Positions 43,048 through 54,985 of a stretch of 64,000 nt of DNA are shown in pieces. The position numbers and the translations under genes were made by a program. Location of the stretch: contig CM030719.1 of NCBI GenBank assembly GCA_017979445.1, positions 25,039,996 to 25,103,995 of the forward strand. Reading direction: 5' to 3'. Position 1 is the first letter of the stretch. Every line of letters starts with the position of its first letter. The DNA comes from Akebia trifoliata (taxonomy: Eukaryota > Streptophyta > Magnoliopsida > Ranunculales > Lardizabalaceae). The notes beneath the pieces are model-generated. The model was not told where the DNA came from, ran no database searches, and saw only the letters and a list, made by a program, of their open reading frames with translations.

Positions 43048-43571
43048 GTTTACTACAAAAAAGAATTTTTTATTTTTTATTTTTTATATGCTTGCAATGC
43101 TATGTAGTGTTTTAAATAATTTATAATAGGAGAGATGCATCATTGTTGTGTTTTTATTTATTTTTGCATATCAATAGGATTAGGAAAAAAAATTTATGCA
43201 TTTTTTATTTTCTTATTTATTTTTGCATATCAATAGGATTAGGAGAATATGTTTTTATGTGTTTTTTTTTTTATGTTTTTACATCGGTAGATTAGGAAAA
43301 AAAATTTATGCATTTTTTTATTTTCTTATTTACTTTTGCACATCGCTAGGATAAGGAGAATATTTTTGTACATCTCTTTTATTTATTTATTTTTATTTTT
43401 ATTTTTTATTTTCACATGTTAATAGAATTAGGAGAATATTTTTTTTCTTATTTTTCAATCATCTTGCTTGAATCGGATTTATATGGCGTATGATGATAGA
43501 GGTTTAGACTTTTTGTATTAGTTTAAAGTTATTCCATGTGATTAGTGCATTTCGTGTCTTAATAAATATGT
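43048..43571. repeat. AT-rich tandem-like leader between element II and the Ty3/gypsy remnant
   Basis: Imperfect units of about 60-90 bp sharing 'TTTTTGCATATCAATAGGAT' and 'AAAAAAAATTTATGCATTTT' recur between 43150 and 43440. It may be non-coding sequence of the Tat-type element. No gag or 5' LTR was found. Confidence 0.5.
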
Positions 43572-44654
43572 ATGTCATTGAATAAACCATCACCACTTAT
43601 TTCCGTACATTCCAATGTTGAAAAGGCCAATTCCATACTGGGGGCAAGACCACATCAAAGAAAAATCACCACCTTTCCCACTTCACTTCAACAAAGATCA
43701 CAATCTCATTCGACTTCAAACTCAAAGTTAGACATCTTAGAGTCTACTTCAGTTGATGACGAAGGGTGGACAGTTGTCACTCGTCGAAAAAGACGTCCTA
43801 CATATGTGCCAAGTCCTTCTATTTCGAAACCAAAGAGAAATAGAAGAAAGTCAAAACCAAGTACAGGGTTAAAGAAACGAAAGAGAGCAACAAAGAAGAA
43901 GGCTTTTCGAGTGCCGCTCGCAGACCCTGAAGACATCCTTCAGCAACCGCCCCGTGTGCCGGTTACTCTTCTAGAATTTTTACCCAAGAAGCTTTTGAAA
44001 GAAGTTTGCATAGTTTCATGTCATCAAGTGGAAGCATAAATGCTAGAAGATGATGTCGGTGATAGGTCTACTTGCAGTAATGGAGATCAACAACTTGAGA
44101 AAGACAATAGCATTTCGGAAATAGAAGATTCACAAGTCGACTTGGATTTGTCTAGTGAATTCCAAAAAGTTCAGTTTACTTCAAAGCAGAGCTCAACTGA
44201 TTCAAAACAGGAAGTTCGACCTGACATAGATCCACAACGAGACAGTATGTGTATGGCCACAATCACCTTCACTAACGAGGATCTCCAATTAGGGTCTCGA
44301 CCTCACAATAGACCTCTTTATGTTACAGGTTATGTGAGGGAAACTAAAATTCAAAGAATCCTCTTAGATTGTGGTTCTGCGGTCAACATCATGCCAATTC
44401 GTACTATGAAAGAAGTTGGCATTTCATTAGATCAATTTGCTCGCAGTAAGTTAATGATCCAAGACTTCAATTTGGGTGGTCAGAGAGCTATCGACATGAT
44501 AAGAGTCAAGCTTTCTATCGCAGATTTGGAGTCAACAGCGCTCTTCCACGTGATTCATTGTAAAACTTCATATCACTTGCTTCTCGATCGACCGTGGCTG
44601 CATGAAACTGGGGTAGTACCATCCACGTTACATCAATGCTTCAAGTATTACTAA
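43572..44654 (+). pseudogene. Ty3/gypsy pre-protease and aspartic protease region
   Basis: 43572-44039 carries 'TSVDDEGWTVVTRRKRRPTY' and a Lys/Arg-rich stretch, ending 'VPVTLLEFLPKKL', as found just before protease in Tat-type elements. A stop at 44037 separates it from 44040-44654, which contains 'FTNEDLQLGSRPHNRPLYVT' and the protease core 'ILLDCGSAVNIMP'. The active-site triplet here is D-C-G rather than D-S-G or D-T-G. 'YHLLLDRPWLHETGVVPSTL' follows near the end, the usual C-terminal block. The spacer 44655-45750 is broken linker sequence with open pieces at 45050-45280 and 45290-45650, which fits the long protease-RT linker of this group. Confidence 0.8.
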
Positions 44655-45754
44655 GATGGTGTGCAGAAACGTGTAATAGCCGAAACCGTTTGACAAGGCA
44701 TAAACATATTTTGCAGATGCGAAATTCTATTTTGAAGGGATGTCATTCAAGAAGCACTTCCAATTTCGGTACCTCCTTCTAGTAAGCAAAAACATGACAA
44801 AGGAAAGCATATAACGAAGGATGCCGAGAAAATTTCTCCTGGTTTTCTGCTTCAGAAAGAACATAGTAAGAAACAAGAACCAGAAACTCGACAGATCAAG
44901 GTAGGTCAATCAATGGTGGACGTGTCATCCACAGTTGTATTGCCAACCCCAATGCTTCGTTACGTGCCACAATCTCGACGAAAATCGAAAAAAAATCACA
45001 TTTCGAAGAGATTTCTTCAAAGACCAAGCCTTCTGTCTCTAAAATCGAATTGGAGACGTTGAAAGAAGAATTAACCTTTCCGGTTACACCTCTCCAAAAA
45101 TCTTACATAGTAAGGACTCCCGTGGAAAACGTTCTCCCAACTATGTCAATCGCAAAGAACCATGAAGACAACCTCGCAAAAGTAGAGTCTAAAAGTTGGT
45201 TCGGTCCTAAAACTTCCAAGTTATTCAAGATTGTCAGTTATGGAAAAGGTGAATTGGTGCAATTGGGTGAACTACCATAGACTGATCAAATTCATGGTTT
45301 AACTATAACACAAGTCAAACTCGTTCGAGCTGAAGAAAAAGTTTCATTCACACGAGCAGGACTAGGTTATACGCCAGAGGCTCCAATCAAAATTTTTAAG
45401 ATAAAGACGGCTTCTTCACAACATAGTACAATAGAGGTCATCGATGAGTCTGTAGAAGAAACACCAGTTCCACGAACATCGGTCTTTGATCGAATTGACC
45501 ACATCTCAACCACGTCGGTATTTGATCGATTGGGTGCTTTAGATGATCATCATGATGTAAAAATTCATAAACCTCGTGCGTCTGCTATATCTAGACTTGG
45601 TCAGAATGTTGGAGCAAAAATACGAAGAGAATCGCGACGTCGACCTAAGTAAATAAATAAACATATGGAGCATAAATATAGTAGTGGCTTACATAGCACT
45701 ATTCCATCTCGTATGAAATGATGAGAAACTTTAGAGGTCTCGATATCAGATGCA

Positions 45755-46710
45755 TTGATTGTAAAGCGACGCACCATCATCCTCACAAATCAAATGAGCA
45801 ATAGCAAAGCTTCAACTGTTGAAACAGACAATTCTGAAGATGTCGTTTCGATAAATCATATTATCATTAAGGAATTTCCTGAAGAAGATTCTACGTCGTT
45901 AGATGAAGAACTTGAAAATGCTCCACCGATCTTTGAAGAAGGCGAACAAGCTACTGTAGACGACTTGAAAAAAATAAATCTTGGGACAATTGAAGAGTCG
46001 CAACCCACGTTCATCAGCACTCTTCTAAACCAGCATGAAGAATCCAAATACCTCAAGTTACTACAAGAATATAAAGACATATTTGCTTGGACTTACAAAG
46101 AAATACCAGGACTTGACCCGAAGATCGTTGTTCATCAGCTCGTAGTTAAACACAAAGTTCGCCCAATAAAATAGGCACAACGTCGTTTTCGACCCGAGTT
46201 GATACCACAGATTGAGACAGAGGTCAACAAGTTGATAGAAGCTAGTTTTATCCGAGAAGTAAGTATCCAACATGGATTTTCAACATAGTTCCGGTAAGAA
46301 AGAAGAATGGGCAGATTCGAGTATATGTCAATTTTCGTGACTTGAATAATGCATGTCCAAAAGATGATTTTTCGTTCCCAATCATAGAACTTATGGTTGA
46401 TGCGACTACAAGACATGAAGCCTTGTCTTTCATGGATGGATATTCTGGTTACAATCAAATTCGAATGTCGCCAAAAGACGAGGAGCTCACAGCCTTTCGT
46501 ACCCCAAAAGGTATATATTGTTACAAAGTTATGCCTTTTAGACTTAAGAATACTGGTGCAACTTACCAGCGAGCTATGCAAAAGATCTTTGATAACATGC
46601 TACATGACAAGGTGGAATGTTACATTGATGACCTAGTAGTGAAGTCAAGGAAAAGAGAAGATCACTTACAACATCTACGTGATACCTTCGACAGATTACG
46701 GCGGTACTAG
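45755..46710 (+). pseudogene. Ty3/gypsy reverse transcriptase region
   Basis: 'YKDIFAWTYKEIPGLDPKIV' (about 46069-46128) leads into the fold. After a stop at 46172 and frame changes come 'FIREVS', then 'DLNNACPKDDFSFPIIELM', 'LSFMDGYSGYNQIRMSP', 'AFRTPKGIYCYKVMPF' and the catalytic box 'ECYIDDLVVKS' (46615-46647). Both aspartates of the box are kept. It would copy element RNA into DNA, but the frame is not continuous. Confidence 0.85.
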
Positions 46711-46716
46711 CTCAAG

Positions 46717-47870
46717 ATGAATCCATTAAAATGTGCTTTTGGAGTCACCTCGGGTAAATTTTTGGGATTCGTGATTCGGCATCACGGTATTGAAATCGAT
46801 CGAAACAAGATTGAAGCCATTCAAAAAATACCGACACCAAAGAACATTCATGAACTCAAAAGTTTACATAGTCGACTTGCCTACATTCATAGATTTATCT
46901 CAAACTTAGCTGGGCGTTGTCATCCCTTCAATCGATTGATGAAGAAAGATACATCATTTGAATGGGATGAAGCTTGTGAGAATGCTTTGAAAAGTATCAA
47001 GGAGTATCTTCTCAAGCCTCTTGTTCTTTCTGTACCAATTCCCGAGAAGCCACTGATTCTTTATATTAGTGCACAAGAAATGTCACTAGGAGCATTGTTG
47101 GCTCAAGAAAATGCCGAAGGAAAAGAATGTGCATTCTACTACTTGAGTCGAACTCTTGTTGGAGCAGAAGTAAACTATTCACCCATCGAGAAGACATATT
47201 TAGCGCTCATCTTTGCTACAAAGAAACTCTAGCACTACATGTTGTCGCACACAATCCGACTCACTGCGCGAGCTGATCTACTCAAGTACATCATGATAAG
47301 GCCAGTCTTGTCGGGAAGACTAGCTAAATGGGCCCTTCTCTTATCAGAATTTGAAATTATTTACATCCCTAAAAAGGTTGTAAAAAGGTAGGCGTTAATC
47401 GATTTTCTTACTGATCATCCTATTCCGACTAAATAGGAATTGTCTCACGACTTACCCGACGAAGAAGTATTCTCTATTGATGTGCTTACAGCTTGGAGAA
47501 TGTTCTTTGATGGCACAGCTCGAAGAGATGGAGCGGGAGGGTAGGTGTAATTTTTATCACCCCATAAAATGAAGTATTGCCATTCTCGTTTGCCTTGACG
47601 AAATTATGTTCAAACAATGTTGTGAAATACCAATCTCTGATCATTGGTTTAGAACTCGGGCTAGAGATGAAGTTACACCAACTCTATGTGTATGGGGACT
47701 CACAGCTTGTCATCAACCAACTCTCAACAGAGTATGACGTTCAAAAACATGAGTTGGTACCTTATCACCAGTATGCTACACAACTTCTAAGTCAGTTTAA
47801 AGACGTCATCATCAAACACATACCAAGAACTGAAAACAAGTAGGCTGATGCTTTAGCTAGTCTTGCTGTA
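46717..47870 (+). pseudogene. Tandem RNase H domains (gypsy-type and archaeal-type)
   Basis: 46717-47232 reads 'NPLKCAFGVTSGKFLGFVIR' and the gypsy RNase H region ('FNRLMKKDTSFEWDEACENA', 'LILYISAQEMSLGALLAQ', 'YSPIEKTYLALIFATKKL'), followed by a stop. From about 47495 a second domain begins, 'RMFFDGTARRDGAGG', and continues after a frame change as 'KYQSLIIGLELGLEM', 'LYVYGDSQLVINQLSTEYDV' and 'HIPRTENK', a stop, then 'ADALASLA'. This is the archaeal-type RNase H that only the Tat group carries in addition to its own. Catalytic Asp, Glu, Asp and Asp equivalents are recognisable across the breaks. Confidence 0.82.
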
Positions 47871-48079
47871 AGTTTGGCTATGCTAGAAGGAGTGACAATG
47901 AGTATCCCTATCTACCATAGGTGGGTAATACCTCCTTTGATAGAGGAAAATGGTGAATTGCACGAAACAAACACTATCGAAATAGTTGAAGTCGCAGATT
48001 GGAGACAACCACTTATCGATTATCTATAGAATGAGAAGCTGCCAGACGACCTAAAACATAAAATCAAAATACGTCGTAG

Positions 48080-49244
48080 GACACCTCGATTTTTATATTT
48101 CAACGATAAGTTATATCGTCGCTCTTTCGACGATATCTTAATGAGATGTCTCGGAGATGATGAAATCCGAGATGCTTTAGAAGAAGCACACTCTGGAGTG
48201 TGCGGTTCACATCAGTCAGGGCCAAAACTCCATCACAGTCTGAAGAGGATGGGATTTTACTGGCCTACTATGGTGAAAGATTTTTTAAAACATGCAAAAA
48301 GGTGTAAAGCTTGCCAATTTCATGGAGATTATATTCGTCAACTACCGGAGTTTTTGCATCCTACAATCGCATCTTGGCCTTTTGACGGGTGGGGACTTGA
48401 TGTCGTTGGACCACTTCCAAAATCCTCAAGACAACATCTTTATATCCTTGCCGCAACTGATTACTTTTCTAAGTGGGCTGAAGCAGTTCCCCTTCGAGAG
48501 GTCAAGAAAAAAATGGTAGTTGATTTCATCAAAAATAATATCGTCTTCCGTTACGGCATTCCACGATATGTCATTACAGGTAATGGAAAATCTTTTAGTA
48601 ATACGCTGATGGATCAATTCTGCATGAAGTTTAACATTAAGCAGAGATGTTCTACAATGTACAACGCTGCAGCAAATGGACTCGCCGAAGCCTTCAACAA
48701 AACTCTATGCAAGCTTCTTGAGAAGGTTGTCTCAAAATCTAAAAAAAATTGTCATGAACGAATTGGAAAAGCATTATGGGCATACAGAACCTCATACCGC
48801 ACCTCCACACAAGCCACATCTTACTCAATGATTTATGGAGTTGAAGTTGTTCTCCCATTGGAACGGCAAATACCTTCCCTAAGGATTACGATCCAAGAAG
48901 GTTTGACCTGCGATAAGAATGATAAGTTACGTCTGGCTGAACTTGAAGCATTGGAGTAAAAAAGATTGGAAGCACAACAATGGCTAGAATGCTACCAAGC
49001 CCATCTGTCACGTGCATTCAATAAGAAAGTTCGACCACATTCTTTTCAAGTTGGCGATTTAATTCTTGCTGTACAACGACCAATCATCCTCTCACACCAT
49101 TCTGGAAAGAAGTTTGATCCAAAATGGGATAGGCCTCATGTAGTGAAAGAAGTATACACTAATGGTGCATATCTTCTTGTAACACCAGAAGGATTACGTC
49201 TTAGTGCAATCAACGGGAAATTTCTCAAACGATACTATGCTTGA
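48080..49244 (+). pseudogene. Ty3/gypsy integrase region
   Basis: The zinc-binding part reads 'EEAHSGVCGSHQSGPKLHHS', then 'CKACQFHGD' (48180-48330). The core has 'WPFDGWGLDVVGPLP' with the first Asp, and 'YVITGNGKSFSN' (about 48570), where the second catalytic Asp of the usual 'TDNG' is replaced by Gly. 'AAANGLAEAFNKTL' (48670-48705) carries the catalytic Glu. The C-terminal piece (48966-49244, after a TAA at 48957) ends 'FDPKWDRPHVVKEVYTNGAY', the GPY/F-type module. The lost aspartate alone would inactivate DNA joining. Confidence 0.85.
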
Positions 49245-49249
49245 AAGAA

Positions 49250-49352
49250 TCTTGCTCCCCAACACGAGCCTAAACTGTTTGACAATGCTCCCCAGCACGA
49301 GCCTAAACTGTTTGACAATGCTCATTATCGTACGAGCTTAAACTATATGATA
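49250..49352. repeat. Short direct repeats after integrase
   Basis: About 33-bp units containing 'ACGAGCCTAAACTGTTTGAC' occur twice in near-identical form (49261 and 49294), with a third diverged copy after 49320. Confidence 0.8.
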
Positions 49353-49589
49353 CTCTTAACCCGCATGAGTTAAAACTGTGAACGGTCCCTAAAAAAAAAA
49401 TTTTGAGCTCGCTAGAATGAAAATTCGAAAGGGCGAACTAGGAAAAACTTAGAGCATTATCCATCTGAACTACGCTATGGTTTGATCCCATTTTGGGTAC
49501 GTAGGCAGCCTGTAAAGTTACTTCAGGTTCAACCACATCAAAAAAAAAAATCATCATGCTTAATAATGCTCTGATTTTAAAGATTGGCC

Positions 49590-50690
49590 AACCGACTGGA
49601 CAAATGATTCGTCGCATGGTTTTCTAACCAGTTAACGTTTGTCAACTAATTGACATTGTGATGCTGTTAGCCAGTTGACGTTTGTCAACCAGTTGACGAC
49701 ATCCACTCCTAAGCATTACTGATAAATAGTTACTTTAGAGGTTAGTCAACTAGCTGGACAAACAGTTCGTCGCATGGATCTTTTACGTGCATAAATCTTG
49801 TGTCCCATAATTCTGCAAGCCAGTTGACGTTTGTCAGCCAGTTGACATCATCCACTCCTAAGCATTACTGATAAACAGTTACTTTAGAGATTAGCCAACT
49901 AGCTGGACAAATAGTTCGTCGCATGGATCTTCTATGTGCATAAATCTTGTGTCTCGTAATTCTGCAAGCCAGTTGACGTCATCCACTCCTAAGCATTATT
50001 GATAAACAGTTGCTTTAGAGGTTAGTCAACTAGTTGGATAAATAATTCGTCACATGGATCTTCTACATGCATAAATCTTGTGTCCCGTAATTCTGCAAAC
50101 CAGTTGACGTTTGTCAGTCAATTGACGTCATCTACTCCTAAGCATTACTGATAAACAGTTTCTTTAGAGGTTAGTCAACTAGCTGGACAAATAGTTCGTC
50201 GCATGGATCTTTTACGTGCATAAATCTTGTGTCCTGTAATTCTGCAAGGCAGGTGACGTTTGTCAGCCAGTTGATGTCATCCACTCCTAAGCATTATTGA
50301 TAAACAGTTACTTTAGAGGTTAGTCAACTAGCTGGACAAATAATTCGTCGCATGGATCTTCTACGTGCATAAATCTTATGTCCCGTAATTCTACAAGCCA
50401 GTTAACGTTTGTCAGCCAGTTAACGTCATCCACTCCTAAGCATTACTGATAAACAGTTGCTTTAGAGGTTAGTCAACTAGCTGGACAAATAGTTCGTCGC
50501 ATGGATCTTCGACGTGCATAAATCTTGTGTCCCGTAATTCTGCAAGCCAATTGACGTTTGTCAGCCAGTTGACGTCATCTACTCTTAAGCATTACTGATA
50601 AACAGTTGCTTTAGAGGTCAGCTAACTAACTTGACAAATGGTTCGTCGTATGGTTCTTCTACATGTACATCGTTTATCACGCAATACTTT
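49590..50690. repeat. Tandem array of 149-bp units, about seven to eight copies
   Basis: The marker 'GCATGGATCT' and its variants recur at 49616, 49772, 49921, 50052, 50201, 50350, 50499 and 50648. Most steps are 148-150 bp; the first is 156 bp and the step to 50052 about 130 bp, because that unit lacks one 'TTTGTCAGCCAGTTGACG'-type segment. Each unit has paired 'CCAGTTGAC' and 'GTCAACTAGCTGGACAAA' motifs that could form short hairpins. Arrays between pol and the 3' LTR are known in Tat/Ogre elements. The outer copies are the most diverged. Confidence 0.92.
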
Positions 50691-50699
50691 TAACAATTT

Positions 50700-53600
50700 A
50701 ACATTGGCCACCGTTAAGCAGATTAACAGGTAAATGTTCTAAAAGTTGACTGATAAGGGTTGTAAGTTCTCAATTGGTAATTCTGGTTACAATTCATAAG
50801 AAAGGAAATGCGAAGGTGACAAAGTTCAAAAAAAAAATAGAGAAGGAAAAACTAAGGTCCATACCTTCCTGTGGTTTCGAAGCTGTAGTCGAGCTGCAAT
50901 TAACCCAAAAAAATCATATCTTTATATCAATATTATTGGTAATCCTGGATCTGTAAGAGAAAGAGAAGTTCCAATGAAATTCATTCACAAGTTTTGAAAG
51001 AAAAAAAATATGGGAAATTTTAGAATAAAGAGATTACCTTGTACACAACTTAGAAGATCAACAGTGAATTCTGCTGCTTTGATATTAATAACGATATCGA
51101 CCACCTCTTTAAGGAGTGCTAGTGCAAAAGATCGCATTCAAAATATGTTGATGAAAGGGTCTATGGGCAGCCTCCACTACGTGATTCTCTAAGAAAGGAT
51201 AGATGTGTGTGCTAAAAAAAAAAATCAGAAATAAGAGAAGACAAACCTTCTACAACAACTTGTGTTCTATTTATAAGAAAATAGAACCCTACTCAATGAG
51301 ATGTGAAATATCGAATTAAATATTTTGAAATAAAAAAAAACTCTCGTCGGTGCGTTCTATCAATAAGGAAATTGAAGTCCAAATTTCTTTCAAACTCTGT
51401 TTAATCGGAAGAAAAGTCTAATCGAAGATTCCGATTCCAGATCAATGAAGAATTTCAAATCCAAAAAGGTTTATCTAAATTAGGATTCGATCTTAAAGAT
51501 TTCTAATGGAATAAATCTACTAATTAGATGAAGTTTCAAAAAAAAAAAAAAATACATAAATAAAAAAATAATAATAATGATTTGCGACCCATTGTGAGTC
51601 CGCTCAACTGGACCCGATTAACATTGAGGTGACTCAATCAAGATCAGCCCCAAAATCTAAATCAGTCCCAAAATCTTGGGAGCTTCTCAAGATCAACCCC
51701 AAAAAATCTGAATCAGTCAAGTTCAAATAAGAATGATTGAAAAAAAAAAAAACATTCCATCAAACGTTTCTTCAATTCCGGATTTGAACCAAATCTTGAA
51801 TAAAAAAAAAAGTTTGAATAATGAACGGCTGTGGAGATGATGAGAGAACTCATAGAAATGCTTCAAGGTTCGTCGAAAAACAAAAGAGAGAGAGAGAGAG
51901 AAGAATACCTGTAAGTGGCTGCAATTAGAACGTGAGTAGATGCGCCGTGGTGAAAATTGCTCCAACGAAAAATAACATAAAAGGAAGAAGGGATCAAAAC
52001 CGAGTTCGTGTTTCAAAAAACCTACGAAACTCTCCCTTCCATGGCTGAAATCATGACTGAGATCTGAGAGAGAGAAGCTTCTATAAAGCTCTTAAGAGTG
52101 TTCTGCGTCAAAGAAGAGGTTTTGGGTTTTAGTTTTGTTAAAACTTATATCGGCACTCTGATAAGGTCCCAATAATGTGATTTTGGGACCGTAATTTCCC
52201 GGATTCTATCATATTATAAATGCTAGTTCCTTTAAATAATTACAAAATTAAATTATTTATCCAAATTAATAGAGCTAATGAGATTTTATTGTTAATTGTA
52301 GATAAATAAAGCGCACGTGGAAGTTATCAAATCGCGAAACAACTACGGTTACAATACGCGAGCTGAAAGGAAGTTTCCAAAAAAACCTCAATCGATTTGG
52401 GCGTCACGTCACCGCTCCGCGGTTAGGCTTTGGTGCTCCACGGTGATTTCGAGGAATTTTTCCTCGAGATTTTCCCAGAAGCTTCCAATTGCTTCGGTGG
52501 TTGTAACTGAATGGGTCGTTCGAATCAAATCATCCACCAAACCACCCCGATTACCCGAATACGAACACTATAAATTTGAGGGTTGATTTCAAAGAAGGGG
52601 TCCCCTCTTGGGTCCCTCTTAGGCTCTTATCTTCTATAATTTTCTTTAGTTTCTTCTTTTAATTCTCTGTAATTTTTCTTTTGGGTGAGCTTTTGAGAGG
52701 AGTGAGAACATAAAAAAATAATCCATTAGCTTTATTGTAACTCTTTTGAGAGATCATCAAGGAAGGAATCAAATTGCAACACTATTCTACCTTCTCTTCT
52801 CCAACTATCATCTTCTTGCTTTTATTATTGTTGCAATATGATCCTTGCGATGATCGGCTAGATCCTCTTTAGAGAGATCAAGGATATCGGAGCAAATTCA
52901 TTCTACTCATGTTATTTCAATTCTATATTTCTGTGTTTAATGTTAAATCTGTGAATCTCTTCATGATAAGATCATCTAACTCATACTTCTAATTCAAGCT
53001 TTGATGAGTATTACTTAGATAAGTTCAAGAACACTCATGCTCTGTGATGAATGGAAGCATAAGTCGGATAATCTTGCCTAAATCAGAGATTTTCATAGAT
53101 ACTTTTGGGTTCCAATCAATGGATATATTGAATCATCTTCCGATCCACGAGCAATGACTTGCTACGTGGATTGAGTCATATTTAGAATTAATTAGCATTT
53201 TGGATGACTTGCAATGGTAGACTTGAGCTCTCTAAGCCCTTTCTCACTAGTTTCAATTTCTCTTTTCTAGTGCTAATTTTCATTTTCTAATTTGTAACAA
53301 ATCTGTTTTGTCTTTAAGAAAAATCTGTTTTCTAATTCTGTTTTGGCCTTTGTATCCGAATGAGATTTTGAATCTTCAATGTCCCTGTGAAATGAATTCG
53401 ACTTACCAAAGTCCATCTCTTAAATCTCTATCTCTGCATTTATTTAGCAAGCTTTACAACCGATCACACTCCAACGTTTTACTTTTTAAACTCCAACTCT
53501 ATATTGATACCCCAAATATCAATTGTTGAAGCCCAACCAATATTCATCATTATTTGCTACAGCAAAAGCCCAAGACTAATGCAACTGTTTTAAGGCTTGG

Positions 53601-53773
53601 TTTCTCTCAAGATGCTTTCTAAAAAAAAAAAATTTCGTGAACTCAAGAAAATATTTTCTTGAATTGTTAAAATCCATGGACCTCTAATTTGTGGAAGCCA
53701 CGTAGGTTGAAGTTCTGCATTGTTAACTACTTCAAACTCACGTTGTTACAATCCACCAGATAAGTTCCCAAAA

Positions 53774-53811
<38 letters not shown>

Positions 53812-53940
53812 TGTTTGTTTATTGATGATTGAAGAGTTGCAAGGTGAAATCACGTGGCCAATATCTCTCAATTCAAGCATTCATCCGCTCAAAAACAAGA
53901 TCAAGGATGCATCGCCTTCAATTATGTTGCCGTCAACTCA
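50700..53940. other. Unresolved retroelement-like region, possible LTR around 52.2-53.5 kb
   Basis: No gene is recognised. A TATA-like 'CACTATAAATTTGAGG' at 52566, CT-rich leader-like DNA after it, and 'TGATAAGGTCCCAATAATGT' near 52161 suggest a second LTR inside the 3' part of the Tat-type element, but I could not find paired ends, a primer site or a target duplication. Open stretches 51723-52016 (minus) and 52317-52586 (plus) lack recognisable domains. A (TA)n run lies at 53778-53808. Confidence 0.4.
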
Positions 53941-53945
53941 TCCTT

Positions 53946-54985
53946 GAGGGGGCATTTGTAGGCATCAAAATTTCAAGGAGGCATTTACAAATTGTTATAA
54001 ACAAATATCCCTAATTTTATTAGTGGGCCTGAAATCAAAATTGAGTCCATTAAATGGGAATGTGCCTCTTACAAGCTTGGGTCTTGGGTTTTCGCAAATA
54101 AAGTCCATGATCCAGCAAATCCAAGTGATCCATATTAAATATTGGGCCTTATACCCAAATAAATAAATTTGGCCCAATAATAATTCATAAAATCTTTAAA
54201 ATTGGATTTGGACAAATTTAGCCTTTTAAATAAATCAATTAAACCTTCTTAAGTTGAGGGTATAATTGGAAAGCTAAATTACCTTTAAGTCTATAAATAC
54301 AAGAGCCTCTCTCATTGAGAGGTGATCGGGATCACTTTCTCTCAGAAGACAGAAGCTCTCAAGCCCTCCTCCAGAGACAAAACAAGGTTTTTCAGAGATC
54401 TGGACTCCGACTAAAGAGAAGATTAAGCATAAAGCCCGTCTCCGGAAACCAAGAAGACCTTCTCAACCGATAAAACGCGAAGCACGGAGAGAATAAAATC
54501 TACAGAAGCCTCTACAGAAGATCAAGCACAAAGCAAAGACATCGTCAAAACATCTTTCTCAACCGATAAAGCACGAAGCCCGGAGAGAAGAAAAGCTACA
54601 TACATCATCACTATTATTTTTGTACTTGACTGTTGATCAGAGGAAATACTGAGATCTGTATCTACTTTTCATCAAAAATCAATAAAATCATTTGCGATTA
54701 TTTTTCACGAATCTCGAGGTAGATCTGTTGAAATTTATTGGAAAATCCCACATGAATTGATGATGATGATTCTACTGTGACTTTGACTGTAGTCTTTGTA
54801 TGTTGACCATAGGATGATTTTGGATCGTAGTAGAGACCGGTCATCTTGATCGGGTGGGTCGGTGCCTAATACCTTCTGAAACCCGTAATCTGACCCCTTA
54901 TCCATCTCTCTGATTCGAGGATCGACCATTTAGAGTTAATTTTGATTCCTAGACCTAAACTAAGTGACGACTTCCATTTTTCAAA
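53946..54985 (+). mobile_element. Polypurine tract, LTR of about 1 kb and decayed primer site
   Basis: 'GAGGGGGCA' (53946-53954) is a polypurine tract, followed by 'TGTAGGCATCAAAA' at 53957, a typical Tat-type LTR start. Inside are a TATA box 'CTATAAATA' (54292-54300), a small hairpin 'CTCTCTCATTGAGAG' at the expected transcription start, two copies of 'CTCAACCGATAAA' blocks (54456, 54562) and 'CAATAAAATC' as polyadenylation signal near 54680. The far end reads 'TGACGACTTC' (54965), close to the Tat/Ogre primer site 'TGGCGACTCC'. Having a polypurine tract before and a primer site after the same LTR is unusual for a simple element. Confidence 0.65.

Larger units (their letters stand above)
43572..54985 (+). 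mobile_element. Degenerate Tat/Ogre-type Ty3/gypsy retrotransposon, 5' part missing
   Basis: The order is pre-protease region, aspartic protease, reverse transcriptase, gypsy RNase H, a second (archaeal-type) RNase H, integrase, a 149-bp tandem array, then a polypurine tract and LTR-like sequence. Two RNase H domains before integrase are the mark of the Tat group (Ogre/Retand). 'GGGTACGTAGGCAGCCTGTA' (49494) is a phrase typical of the region after pol in these elements. Many stops and frameshifts show that it is dead. The 5' LTR and gag are absent from the window; element II borders it on the left. The stretch 50700-53950 is not fully explained and may contain another LTR insertion, so the right boundary is approximate. 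Confidence 0.75.

Noticed and set aside
53778..53808. TA run as a fourth MITE insertion site
   Set aside because: No foldback arms of the 33-kb family adjoin it.
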